The notes beneath the pieces were generated by a model that ran no database searches, had not been told where the DNA came from, and saw nothing but the letters and a program-made list of their open reading frames with translations. A stretch of DNA of 64,000 nt, from positions 371,732 through 435,731 of the forward strand of contig NZ_JACJTQ010000001.1 in NCBI RefSeq assembly GCF_014698735.1, given 5' to 3'. Source of the stretch: Anabaena catenula FACHB-362. Its GTDB lineage: Bacteria > Cyanobacteriota > Cyanobacteriia > Cyanobacteriales > Nostocaceae. The position numbers and the translations under genes are program-made. Positions 56,822 to 64,000 of the stretch are shown here, piece after piece (position 1 is the stretch's first letter; every line of letters begins with the position of its first letter).

Positions 56822-57525
56822 TACTTATCATTTTTCTGAGTTGGGGAATATTACTGAGTTTCTCTAACGTTCCCACAGCAGCATCTCCCCTTTACGAACT
56901 ACGACAAAATCACAGTTCAGATGGTATCGGTAAATACTACATGGGGCGAGAAATTGCCCAAGTCATGGGGTATACAGGTGCTGGTTGGTTAGAAAGGCCT
57001 AACCGGGAAGCCGAAGAAAAACCCAGTCAAATAGTCAATCTACTGAATTTACAACCTGATGATGTTGTTGCAGATATTGGTGCTGGTACAGGTCATTTAA
57101 GTTTTTTAATAGCACCTTTATTACCACAAGGTAAAGTTTTGGCGGTAGATATTCAGCCAGAAATGTTAGAGATTATTGGCTATTTTAAACAAGAGAAAAA
57201 CATCAATAATGTTGAGCCAATTTTAGCTACTTTAACAAATCCTAACTTACCTTCTGAAAGCATAGATTTAGCAATTATGGTAGATGCTTATCATGAATTA
57301 GCATATCCCCAAGAAGTGATGATAGAAATTGTTAAAGCATTGAAACCAGGTGGTAGGGTAGTTTTAGTAGAATATCGGGCTGAAAATCCCTTTATTATGA
57401 TTAAACGTTTGCACAAAATGACTCAACAACAAGTGAAAAAAGAAATGCAAGCGGTAGGTTTAGTTTTGCAGGAAAGCATAAATTCATTACCACAACAGCA
57501 TTTATTGGTATTTGCAAAACCATGA
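56785..57525 (+). CDS. Exported class I SAM-dependent methyltransferase
   Basis: A 246-residue protein. The N-terminus is a signal or anchor sequence (IYNLILIIFLSWGILLSF to TAAS), and the body is a class I methyltransferase with VADIGAGTGHLSF (motif I), VLAVDIQPEML, and ALKPGGRVVLVEY. An exported form is odd because SAM is cytoplasmic. A downstream cytoplasmic start (MGREIAQ, residue 53) is possible but would lose the conserved segment before motif I. It overlaps the phosphoesterase gene. Confidence 0.8.
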   Translation: MVRESIRTIYNLILIIFLSWGILLSFSNVPTAASPLYELRQNHSSDGIGKYYMGREIAQVMGYTGAGWLERPNREAEEKPSQIVNLLNLQPDDVVADIGAGTGHLSFLIAPLLPQGKVLAVDIQPEMLEIIGYFKQEKNINNVEPILATLTNPNLPSESIDLAIMVDAYHELAYPQEVMIEIVKALKPGGRVVLVEYRAENPFIMIKRLHKMTQQQVKKEMQAVGLVLQESINSLPQQHLLVFAKP

Positions 57526-57537
57526 ATTAGATTTTTA

Positions 57538-57700
57538 TCTCACGCAGAGTCGCAGAGTCGCAGAGAAGAACGCAAGAGTTTGGTATTCTATTTGTGAAAA
57601 CTTCCCTTTCTTCTCTTTCTTACCTTCGTGTCCTATCCCTTTAGCTCCTACGTCGCTACGCAAGCTATCGGGACGCTACGCGAACGCTTCTTCGCGGTTT
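57538..57700. repeat. Dispersed repeat block
   Basis: CACGCAGAGTCGCAGAGTCG and TACGTCGCTACGCAAGCTAT-type units, with an internal CTACGCGAACGCTTC hairpin, fill the gap after the methyltransferase gene. The first unit also occurs at 37480. Confidence 0.7.
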
Positions 57701-57736
57701 ATTAAAAAAGAGTTTGTGAAACATTATCAATAATTT

Positions 57737-57764
57737 GTTGGGTTGCTCTTTCGCTTAACCCAAC
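57737..57764. terminator. GTTGGGTT hairpin between convergent genes
   Basis: GTTGGGTT (57737-57744) and AACCCAAC (57757-57764) form an eight-pair stem. Related hairpins lie at 60983-61009, 63691-63759 and 63873-63904, all past gene ends, so they may act as bidirectional terminators or are a repeat family. Confidence 0.5.
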
Positions 57765-57774
57765 CTACTATAAT

Positions 57775-58056
57775 TTATAATATTTGTGGAATTAAACTGA
57801 CTTTTTTCGCAACACCATCCCAAACTATCCAATTAACTTTATTATCTAAATCATCAGCACTATTAGAAACTTTAAAATAGAACTTTTCTCCGCTTTTAAA
57901 CTGCACCGCAAAATCAGCATTTTGGGCATAAACAACTATAAAACCTCTATCTCGTAAGCAATACATAGCCCAATTTTTTAATGATTGCTTATAAGGTTCG
58001 TGGGGAATTGGCGGGTTAGTAATTACGTCTTCAATGACTTTTAATATTTTTTCCAT
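57775..58056 (-). CDS. Small protein of unknown function
   Basis: A 93-residue protein. It has a helix start (EKILKVIEDVITNP), then a compact strand set (GFIVVYAQNADFAVQFKSGE, WIVWDGVAKKVSLIP). It is 8 bases after the VOC gene in the same strand, so it may share its transcript. No family recognised. Confidence 0.55.
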   Translation of the reverse strand: MEKILKVIEDVITNPPIPHEPYKQSLKNWAMYCLRDRGFIVVYAQNADFAVQFKSGEKFYFKVSNSADDLDNKVNWIVWDGVAKKVSLIPQIL

Positions 58057-58064
58057 TTTCTCAT

Positions 58065-58508
58065 TTAACTAGGATCACAACGTATTTCAATCATAAACCC
58101 ATCGGGGTCATAAAAGTACACACCTCTACCTGTAGGACGGGTAACTGGGCCATGTGCAATTACTAAATTATTTTCCCTGATAACGGCCACAGCTTGATCA
58201 AATAATTCTGGATTTATATCAAACGCTAAATGATATGCTCTAGTAAAGGACTTACTGGGGTCAGGGTTTGGTGGTGATAATTCCGGTTCTCCAAATAAAT
58301 CAATAATCGTCCCGTCGGGAGTGACAAAATTAGTGACTTTACCAGCATTCACAAGTTCTATTAATGTTGCAGGTACTTCTTCTCCTGTGAGTTCGTGTAA
58401 ACCCAAAATATGACCGTAAAAATGGCGGGAAGCTTGCATATCACGGACATTTAAAGCGATATGATGGACTTTGCGTAGGTAGCCAGTGGGAATGGTATTG
58501 TTAGTCAT
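58065..58508 (-). CDS. VOC (glyoxalase/dioxygenase-fold) metalloprotein
   Basis: A 147-residue VOC-fold protein. Metal ligands follow the family order: KVHHIALNVRD (His), RAYHLAFDI (His), and YFYDPDGFMIEIR (Glu). GLHELTG follows the first strand. The fold covers lyases, dioxygenases and resistance proteins, and the substrate cannot be predicted. It is divergent from the methyltransferase gene of the restriction-modification locus. Confidence 0.87.
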   Translation of the reverse strand: MTNNTIPTGYLRKVHHIALNVRDMQASRHFYGHILGLHELTGEEVPATLIELVNAGKVTNFVTPDGTIIDLFGEPELSPPNPDPSKSFTRAYHLAFDINPELFDQAVAVIRENNLVIAHGPVTRPTGRGVYFYDPDGFMIEIRCDPS

Positions 58509-58616
58509 TTTTGGTAATGAGTATTTTTTAATATACTGTAACCTAGTAATCGTCTGAATTTCAGTATTTTTGCGTTAACATAAAACTTTTGACCCTTTTC
58601 CCAAAAAACAAACGAC

Positions 58617-58648
58617 TTGACAATAAGCAATGAATACTATAGTATTCA
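58617..58648 (+). promoter_or_regulatory. Promoter and controller-type operator of the DNA methyltransferase gene
   Basis: TTGACA (58617-58622) and TAGTAT (58640-58645) form a -35/-10 pair with a 17-base spacer. TGAATACTATAGTATTCA (58631-58648), an 18-base perfect palindrome, covers the -10 element. The ATG at 58652 lies where transcription would start, so the mRNA may be leaderless. Binding of a controller protein here would shut off the methyltransferase. Confidence 0.65.
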
Positions 58649-58651
58649 AGT

Positions 58652-59782
58652 ATGAAAAACAAAACTATTGATTTATTCGCTGGTGCAGGTGGCTTAAGTA
58701 CAGGCTTTCACTTGGCTGGCTTTGAAGCGTTATGTGCTATTGATTCAAACAAAAAAGCCTTAGCGACTTATCAACATAACTACCCAAAAACTAAGGTAAT
58801 ACATCAAGATATTCGTGAAGTTAATGCCTCAGAACTTCGTGCATATCTAGGTCTGAAAAAAGAAGAACTAAAAGCAATTATTGGCGGTCCTCCTTGTCAG
58901 GGGTTTTCCAGAAATATACCTGCTGAGTATCGCTATATAGATGATCCTCAAAATCAATTATATAAAAGTTTTTTAGATTTTGTCAAAGAATTCAGACCAC
59001 TTTACGTCATTATGGAAAACGTCCCAGAAATTTTGACAGCATACAAAGGTCTATTCAAACATGAAATTACAAATAAACTAGAATTACTGGGATATAAAGT
59101 TGTATCATCATCTTTAAATGCCGCCAACTATGGAGTACCACAAACAAGAGCTAGAGCTTTTTTTATTGCTAGTTTAGAGCGTTTAATTTACCTGCCTGAA
59201 TCAACTCATTTTGGTGATATTAAAAGTAATTATAAAAATCAAGAATCATTCTATCAAACTAGCCTACTAAAATCTATTTCTTTTCCAATCGTCACTGTTA
59301 AAGATGCAATTGGAGATTTACCACAACTAAATGCAGGACAAAAATATGATGAAGATAAATATCCTTCAGCCCCACAAACAACTTATCAAGCTTTAATCCG
59401 ACATAACAGCACAAAAATTACAAATCATATTGCTCGTGCTTTAAGCTCAATTCAAATGTCAAGAGTAAAGCTGTTAAAAGAAGGACAAGATGCCAGAGAT
59501 TTACCACCAGAATTAGCACCTAAAAAGCACTATAGTGGTGCTTATGGGAGGCTTTTTTGGGATAAACCAGCGAAGACAATTACAAGATGGGTTTTTCATC
59601 CGGGTTCTGGTAGATTCTTTCATCCCACGCAAGATAGAATCATTACAATACGTGAAGCTGCGAGACTTCATTCTTATCCAGATACTTTCCACTTTCTAGG
59701 AACATATACAGAAATGGCTTCTCAGATTGGTGAATCTGTACCTCCACTACTAGCTAAAACAATCGCTGAGTGTATTATCTAA
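58652..59782 (+). CDS. DNA (cytosine-5) methyltransferase
   Basis: A 376-residue C5 methyltransferase. Motif I is DLFAGAGGLSTGF, motif IV GGPPCQGFS with the catalytic Cys, motif VI IMENVPE, motif VIII QTRARAFFIA, and motifs IX-X run from REAARLHSYPDTF to QIGESVPPLLAKTI. The target-recognition region between VIII and IX is short. It faces the putative endonuclease gene, 8 bases away. The recognised sequence is not predictable here. Confidence 0.93.
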   Translation: MKNKTIDLFAGAGGLSTGFHLAGFEALCAIDSNKKALATYQHNYPKTKVIHQDIREVNASELRAYLGLKKEELKAIIGGPPCQGFSRNIPAEYRYIDDPQNQLYKSFLDFVKEFRPLYVIMENVPEILTAYKGLFKHEITNKLELLGYKVVSSSLNAANYGVPQTRARAFFIASLERLIYLPESTHFGDIKSNYKNQESFYQTSLLKSISFPIVTVKDAIGDLPQLNAGQKYDEDKYPSAPQTTYQALIRHNSTKITNHIARALSSIQMSRVKLLKEGQDARDLPPELAPKKHYSGAYGRLFWDKPAKTITRWVFHPGSGRFFHPTQDRIITIREAARLHSYPDTFHFLGTYTEMASQIGESVPPLLAKTIAECII

Positions 59783-59790
59783 AGTTCCAA

Positions 59791-60510
59791 TTAGGAGTTT
59801 TGTGCTTGTAAAGCTGCAAGAATTGTCTTGACATAATTCTCTGGGTTGAGACGAGTTCGTTGAATATTTATCCTCACTGCTTCTGGAGGAATAATTCTAG
59901 CTTTAAAAAGTTGTTTTTGATTCTTATACCAAACTAACTCAATTTTATCTCCTACACTACCTTGTAAACCTGCACCACTTTTACCAGTTTTCTTGTTTAC
60001 TGTCCAAGCCCAATTAAAAGTAGTTGGATCAAGTGGATACAAAGGATATTCACAATAAACATATTCATTACCTTTAATGGTTTTCAGTAGTATGCTTTCA
60101 TAACTATTTTCAACTCCTTGTAATAACTGATTAGTCATAAGCTTTTCATTCCAATGTTGAATAACAGCCGCACCTAGTTCTTCTGGTGGAGATACTTCTG
60201 TTAAACCAGGAAAACCAAGTTTATCAGCTTTACTAATAATATCTGCTCTTTGAATAACAAAGAAAAATGTGCTGCCAATTTTTAAGTTACTAAGTTGAAG
60301 AGATTTCAATGACCAACCTGTTTTAGTGAAAATATTAACCGCATCATAAAGAAGTTTGCTACGTCCTAAAGCTGGATCTGTCAGAGGAATATCTTTGACA
60401 TAATGAAAAATAGCTTCCCAAGCATAATCTTCTATTGACCCAATAACTGGGGATGCAACAGTAGCAATAATAGCCTGTTTTAGCCTTTCAATCTCGTTAT
60501 CTGTCAACAC
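59791..60510 (-). CDS. Putative restriction endonuclease (unrecognised family)
   Basis: A 239-residue protein with no motif I can name. It sits directly between the methyltransferase (convergent) and the controller protein gene, whose end it overlaps by 14 bases. In C-protein systems this is the position of the endonuclease gene. Candidate acidic/Lys residues occur in SIEDYAWEAIFHYV and YCEYPLYPLD, but no PD-(D/E)XK core is evident. The assignment rests on context. Confidence 0.55.
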   Translation of the reverse strand: MLTDNEIERLKQAIIATVASPVIGSIEDYAWEAIFHYVKDIPLTDPALGRSKLLYDAVNIFTKTGWSLKSLQLSNLKIGSTFFFVIQRADIISKADKLGFPGLTEVSPPEELGAAVIQHWNEKLMTNQLLQGVENSYESILLKTIKGNEYVYCEYPLYPLDPTTFNWAWTVNKKTGKSGAGLQGSVGDKIELVWYKNQKQLFKARIIPPEAVRINIQRTRLNPENYVKTILAALQAQNS

Positions 60511-60739
60511 GTAAAGATTCCTCTACAGCTTGCAAAAATTCACTCATTGTTACACTTAAAGCCTTCGTGATATGACTTAGAACTCTTACGGATGGGCTTT
60601 TTAATCCTCGTTCCAGTTGGCTAATGTAGGTTCTATGCAGACCTGTAACTTCTGCTAGATATTCTTGTGACCAACCTTTTTCTATACGACGACGTTGTAT
60701 TTCTAGCCCTAAATTTTGGTCTAGTTTACTTGGTTGCAT
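60497..60739 (-). CDS. Xre-type controller (C) protein of the restriction-modification locus
   Basis: An 80-residue helix-turn-helix protein. RRRIEKGWSQEYLAEVTGLH-RTYISQLERGLKSPSVRVL is the typical Xre/C-protein HTH (given as two segments), followed by a dimerization helix. It ends in the start of the putative endonuclease gene. C proteins are small Xre regulators that bind palindromic boxes before their own gene and delay the endonuclease. Matching boxes are seen at 60759-60789 and 58631-58648. Confidence 0.85.
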   Translation of the reverse strand: MQPSKLDQNLGLEIQRRRIEKGWSQEYLAEVTGLHRTYISQLERGLKSPSVRVLSHITKALSVTMSEFLQAVEESLRVDR

Positions 60740-60758
60740 AGAAAGAGATTAACGGTTT

Positions 60759-60789
60759 GAATACAAAAGTTCTACAGACTAAAGTATTC
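60759..60789. promoter_or_regulatory. Tandem controller boxes upstream of the C gene
   Basis: GAATACAAAAGTTCTA (60759-60774) and ACAGACTAAAGTATTC (60774-60789) are imperfect copies of GAATACTATAGTATTC, the palindrome at the methyltransferase promoter; each keeps one perfect half. Two adjacent boxes 20-50 bases before the C gene are the usual C-protein arrangement. Confidence 0.6.
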
Positions 60790-60982
60790 AATTAGCCCAA
60801 CAATCAATACCTTCGCCAAATTTTTAGAACGCCCGCTGAATGAGGGTTTCGGGCTATGGGTTTAAAGCCCTAGTCAAAAGTCTGAAACTTTTACAGTCAA
60901 AGGAATCTAGCTTTTTTTGTGTAACTCTAAACCTCTAATTTTGGCAAAGGTATTGCTAAAAACAGCAATTAGTTATCAGAAT

Positions 60983-61009
60983 GGTGGGTTAGCGATAGCT
61001 TAACCCACC
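60983..61009. terminator. GGTGGGTTA hairpin
   Basis: GGTGGGTTA (60983-60991) and TAACCCACC (61001-61009) form a nine-pair stem immediately past the end of the aldo/keto reductase gene at 61016, a plausible minus-strand terminator. Confidence 0.5.
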
Positions 61010-61015
61010 CTACAA

Positions 61016-62035
61016 CTACCTTCTATACTCATCCCCACAGTCACCAATTAACTGATATAAATCCCGCGACTGCTGCGAAACTGCATCTATCTTTTCCACA
61101 TCATCAGCATCCAAACTAAACCCAAACACCCGCGCATTATCTTCTAAATGTTCCGCAATTCCTAATCTTGCACCCACAATTACACCCCCAACTGCTGGCT
61201 GATTTAAAATATAATTTACAGCCACATTAGCAATACTCACTTGATGCTTATCCGCAATTTCTTTAAGAGTAGCTAGTAACTCTTGAAATAATTGCCAACT
61301 ACCCCAGTTAACAATCATTTGTTTGTATTTTCTCAAGCTGGTAGTGTTGATTTCTAAGCTTTTTGGTTCTGATTTACCCAAATATTTTTCTGATAACAAA
61401 CCACCGCAAACACTACCATAGGTAAATAGTTTGATATCATGTTCTTGACAGAATTTAACCATATTTACTTGTGGTCTTCTGTCAACTAAGGAAAACTGAA
61501 CTTGATTAGAAACAATCTTGATTCCTGCTTCGGTAATAATTTGCAAATGTTCGGTATCAAAATTAGTTAAAGCTAAATGTTTGATTTTACCTTCAGTTTG
61601 CAATTCTGCCATATATTTGAGCGCATCTAAATAGTTAGAGTCTCCATATTCCCACCAATGGAACTGCATTAAATCTAATGATTTAACATCCATTCGACCC
61701 AGGGATATATCAATATTTTTCTCGACAATCTCTTTCGTCATCTTTCCAGGACGAGGAACCCATTTTGTAAAAGCTTGAATATTATTTACAGCTTCTTCTC
61801 CACGAGTCGCAATTAATTGACGACGAAATTCACCAATAAAATCCTCTGCTGGTCCATAATGATCTGCTAAATCCCAAGTTGTAAAACCAGCATCGACATA
61901 TTGAAACATTGACTCAATAGCCGTTTTCGGGTTAATGCGTCCATGTCCCCCGGAAACCTGCCACATTCCATTTAAAATTCGGCAAATTTTTAAATCAGGG
62001 GTAAATTGTAAATAGCTTTCTTGAGGTAAAGTCAT
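61016..62035 (-). CDS. Aldo/keto reductase
   Basis: A 339-residue reductase from the ATG at 62035 (MTLPQESYLQF). A longer frame from 62101 would overlap the cytochrome gene. Catalytic residues are in TTWDLADHYGPAE (Asp, Tyr), FTKWVPR (Lys) and LMQFHWW (His). C-terminal SIANVAVNYILNQPAVGGVI and VGARLGIAEHLEDNA bind the NADPH phosphate. The substrate is unknown, and it is distinct from the NRPS-linked reductase at 14328. Confidence 0.88.
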   Translation of the reverse strand: MTLPQESYLQFTPDLKICRILNGMWQVSGGHGRINPKTAIESMFQYVDAGFTTWDLADHYGPAEDFIGEFRRQLIATRGEEAVNNIQAFTKWVPRPGKMTKEIVEKNIDISLGRMDVKSLDLMQFHWWEYGDSNYLDALKYMAELQTEGKIKHLALTNFDTEHLQIITEAGIKIVSNQVQFSLVDRRPQVNMVKFCQEHDIKLFTYGSVCGGLLSEKYLGKSEPKSLEINTTSLRKYKQMIVNWGSWQLFQELLATLKEIADKHQVSIANVAVNYILNQPAVGGVIVGARLGIAEHLEDNARVFGFSLDADDVEKIDAVSQQSRDLYQLIGDCGDEYRR

Positions 62036-62048
62036 ATTTTTTGTATTG

Positions 62049-62384
62049 TTATTTCCAATCTTTTTCTGCTTGTTCCAAAACATAAGCTGCAACGTTTTCA
62101 ATTTCCGCTGTTGTTAATCTTTCTTTGTAGGCTGACATATTATTTTTACCATTAGTGACGATATTTGTAATCGCCTCTAGGGAATCCATCCCATATTTTT
62201 TGAGTGCATTCTTTTTGAGATTTTTACCCCATCTAATAATGTTACCGCCATCGATATGACAACCAACACAATGCACATTAAAAATTTCTGCACCATTTAC
62301 GGTATCTACTGCATTAGCAGGTAAAATCAAAATACTTGTCCATAATGACAGAGTAACTAATATTAATGTTAGTAATCTTCTCAC
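62049..62384 (-). CDS. Cytochrome c6-like protein
   Basis: A 111-residue c-type cytochrome from a GTG at 62384, chosen because GGAG lies 9 bases upstream and gives a clean signal peptide (MRRLLTLILVTLSLW to PANA). The haem site is CVGCH (39-43), and NGKNNMSAY supplies the axial Met83. LKKNALKKYGMDSLEAITNI and EQAEKDW match cytochrome c6 (PetJ) closely. It should carry electrons in the thylakoid lumen or periplasm as c6 or a c6 paralogue. Confidence 0.9.
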   Translation of the reverse strand: MRRLLTLILVTLSLWTSILILPANAVDTVNGAEIFNVHCVGCHIDGGNIIRWGKNLKKNALKKYGMDSLEAITNIVTNGKNNMSAYKERLTTAEIENVAAYVLEQAEKDWK

Positions 62385-62440
62385 CCAACTTCTCCAAATT
62401 TTGTGATGACAATTTACAGCAATAAGCACTAAACACAATA

Positions 62441-62665
62441 TTATAGTGATTCAAAGTCGGATGTAAATCCGGCAAATTCTGCACATTCTTCTTGAAAGGC
62501 TTCTGCTTCGCTAACATCTTCTATTTTATATGCCATGATACGGATACCATCTGGCATTTTTTTAGAACCAATCAATTCACCTTTGTATTTATCTGCGAGT
62601 GTTTTAAACTCAACGCCATAAAGCTTCCAGGCTTCACCGTCACAAGTGATATTTACACGCCACAT
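62441..62665 (-). CDS. Small protein of unknown function
   Basis: A 74-residue acidic protein (WRVNITCDGEAWKLYGVEFK, then KMPDGIRIMAYKIEDVSEAE). It lies 56 bases upstream of the cytochrome gene on the same strand. No family was recognised; the start ATG at 62665 lacks a strong ribosome site. Confidence 0.5.
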   Translation of the reverse strand: MWRVNITCDGEAWKLYGVEFKTLADKYKGELIGSKKMPDGIRIMAYKIEDVSEAEAFQEECAEFAGFTSDFESL

Positions 62666-62853
62666 AGTTAATTTGCAATTATTACTGGTACATATTCATC
62701 ATCTCACAAATAGGTAACACAGTAAAAATCATCTCTTTGATGCTGTGGTTTTCTATCTAAAGGAAGTGTTTATCTAAAAAATAACGCGCCATAATGTAAA
62801 TGTAGCATCATGTCCGATTGCTATCCAAATTAGCTAAATTTCTAAGGGTAAAC

Positions 62854-63648
62854 ATGACTAACAACATCAAAGACAAAATTCAAGCAGATTTACAGGCAGC
62901 CAAAGCTACCGGACAGTTAAGAACAGAGAACGTTCGTGAAATAGTCAAATCCGCAGTTTCTCAGGTAGCTGCTGAATTGAAAGAAGGTTCTAGCGAGTTA
63001 CGGACTTTAGTTAAAGATGCAGTTTCAGCAGTAATTGAAAATTTACAAGACAAAGGTAGCGAAATCAAAGAAGAAGTGACAGCTTCTATTGAAGGTGCAT
63101 TAGAAGGTGTGAATAGCAAAAGACATGAAGCTATTGTCAAAACCCAAACTGAACTGAAGACGCTACAAGCGCGACTAGATAATGAAGAAGAACAACTTCA
63201 GCAAGAAGTTGATGGAATGTTAGCAGAGATAGTAGAAACTGGTAAAGAAAAATCTGCTAATACTAAAAGTTTAATTGACTCGGCAATTAATGCGATTAAA
63301 GATAGTGAAGAAGTTAGTTTGTTAAAGAAACGTTATGCACAACTGCAAGCACAATTAGCAATTGTCAAAGCCAATTTAGCTGCACGTTATGGCGGGCGTT
63401 CAGGGGAAGTAAAAGACCATTTAGATGAAGCCAAAACCTGGTATGATCAAGCGCGTCCCCAGTTAGAATCTGTGGCTACACAGTTAGAAGAAAAACACTC
63501 TCAATTAGAAAATAAACTGGGTGAAGCAGGTGCTGTATTAGCTAAAAAAGAGCGCCACTTCAAGCAAATATTGAGAGATTTACTCTTAGCAACAGCTGAC
63601 TCATTTAAAGATAAAGAACCTGAAGACAAGAAAACACTGACTAAATAA
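62854..63648 (+). CDS. Coiled-coil protein of unknown function
   Basis: A 264-residue highly charged helical protein from the ATG at 62854, preceded by AAGGG; an in-frame TTG lies at 62818. Long heptad stretches occur (about residues 95-150 and 195-250), with ALEGVNSKRHEAIVKTQTEL and LESVATQLEEKHSQLENKL. No signal peptide or membrane helix was seen. LEA-like or scaffold roles fit the composition, but nothing specific can be claimed. Confidence 0.65.
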   Translation: MTNNIKDKIQADLQAAKATGQLRTENVREIVKSAVSQVAAELKEGSSELRTLVKDAVSAVIENLQDKGSEIKEEVTASIEGALEGVNSKRHEAIVKTQTELKTLQARLDNEEEQLQQEVDGMLAEIVETGKEKSANTKSLIDSAINAIKDSEEVSLLKKRYAQLQAQLAIVKANLAARYGGRSGEVKDHLDEAKTWYDQARPQLESVATQLEEKHSQLENKLGEAGAVLAKKERHFKQILRDLLLATADSFKDKEPEDKKTLTK

Positions 63649-64000
63649 GTATCTATCGCAATCTTTGCGGAGATTTTAAACATCTTGTAGGTTGGGTTAG
63701 ATGCGGTAAATAACTGATAATGCTCACAGATAAATCACCAAACTGCGTCGTAACCCAACATCTACTATAAAATATGTGTTCATGACTCATGTAAAATCGC
63801 TAGATCGGGTTTTTATCTTCAAATATCATCAAAAAAATGGTAATTAGTCACAATACCTTGTCCATTTTCTGTAGGTTGGGTTACGCTGTCGCTTAACCCA
63901 ACCTTGTATCTTAGAGGTATGTTAGAGGAAGTGGTAGACCGTCCCAACCTTGGTTTTAAAAGACCGCTTTGTAGCAAGGGTCACCACAACAATCTCCATG
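63649..64000. repeat. Terminal gap with palindromic GGTTGGGTTA repeats
   Basis: Two hairpins fill the gap: GTTGGGTTA (63691-63699) with TAACCCAAC (63751-63759), and AGGTTGGGTTA (63873-63883) with TAACCCAACCT (63894-63904). The second has an eleven-pair stem. No gene was seen up to the window edge. Confidence 0.65.

Noticed and set aside
57512..57733. 74-codon frame after the exported methyltransferase
   Set aside because: It runs through dispersed repeats and has no ribosome site or family features.
61016..62101. Longer aldo/keto reductase from 62101
   Set aside because: It would overlap the cytochrome gene by 53 bases and the extra residues are not family-like; the ATG at 62035 fits.

Overview
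The window reads as chromosomal DNA from a filamentous, probably heterocystous cyanobacterium (Nostocales, Anabaena/Nostoc type). The evidence is low-GC coding sequence, many GCGATCGC (HIP1-like) octamers, heptanucleotide short tandem repeats (GGTCATT, AATTACG, TGACTCC), and typical cyanobacterial genes (a DUF4388 protein, a cytochrome c6-like protein, an AAA_35-type ATPase, an Uma2 nuclease). I ran no database search; all family names come from reading motifs.

Bases 1-25012 form a siderophore-type locus. Three collinear NRPS genes on the + strand (1-14132; the first is cut by the window edge) read PCP / C-A(Ser)-PCP-E / C-A(Ser)-PCP-C / C*-A(?)-PCP-reductase. An aldo/keto reductase, an MbtH-like protein, a FetAB-type ABC pair and an exported protein follow. 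Facing them on the - strand is a probable operon exbB-exbD-fecC-fecD-fecE-acylase. The predicted order X - D-Ser - L-Ser - reductively released residue matches the Thr - D-Ser - L-Ser - (tyrosine-derived amine) part of anachelin, the Anabaena cylindrica siderophore. This is my main hypothesis for the locus. No TonB-dependent receptor, binding protein, aminotransferase, N-methyltransferase or tyrosinase lies inside the window.

Bases 25.5-33.7 kb carry a K+ channel with a zinc ribbon, a broken deaminase, and a minus-strand signalling cassette (V4R-like protein, roadblock, MglA-like GTPase, DUF4388 protein, protoglobin). A NarL-type two-component pair, divergent from a Spy-like periplasmic protein, follows. 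Bases 33.9-50.2 kb hold an APC-transporter/PAS/histidine-kinase fusion, tmk, holB, an ABC ATPase, an AAA-GGDEF protein, an AarF/UbiB kinase, a mannose-1-phosphate guanylyltransferase, an LCP protein, a pentapeptide-repeat protein, a membrane protein and murJ.

Bases 50.2-64 kb are more accessory. They hold a DGQHR-domain protein with a partner, an orphan HicB-like protein, VapBC and an Uma2-family nuclease, then a DUF89 / metallophosphoesterase / exported-methyltransferase run. A type II-like restriction-modification locus (58652-60739) follows, with a controller protein and what look like its operators in both promoters. An aldo/keto reductase, a cytochrome c6-like protein and a coiled-coil protein end the window. 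No tRNA, rRNA, CRISPR array or intact insertion sequence was found.
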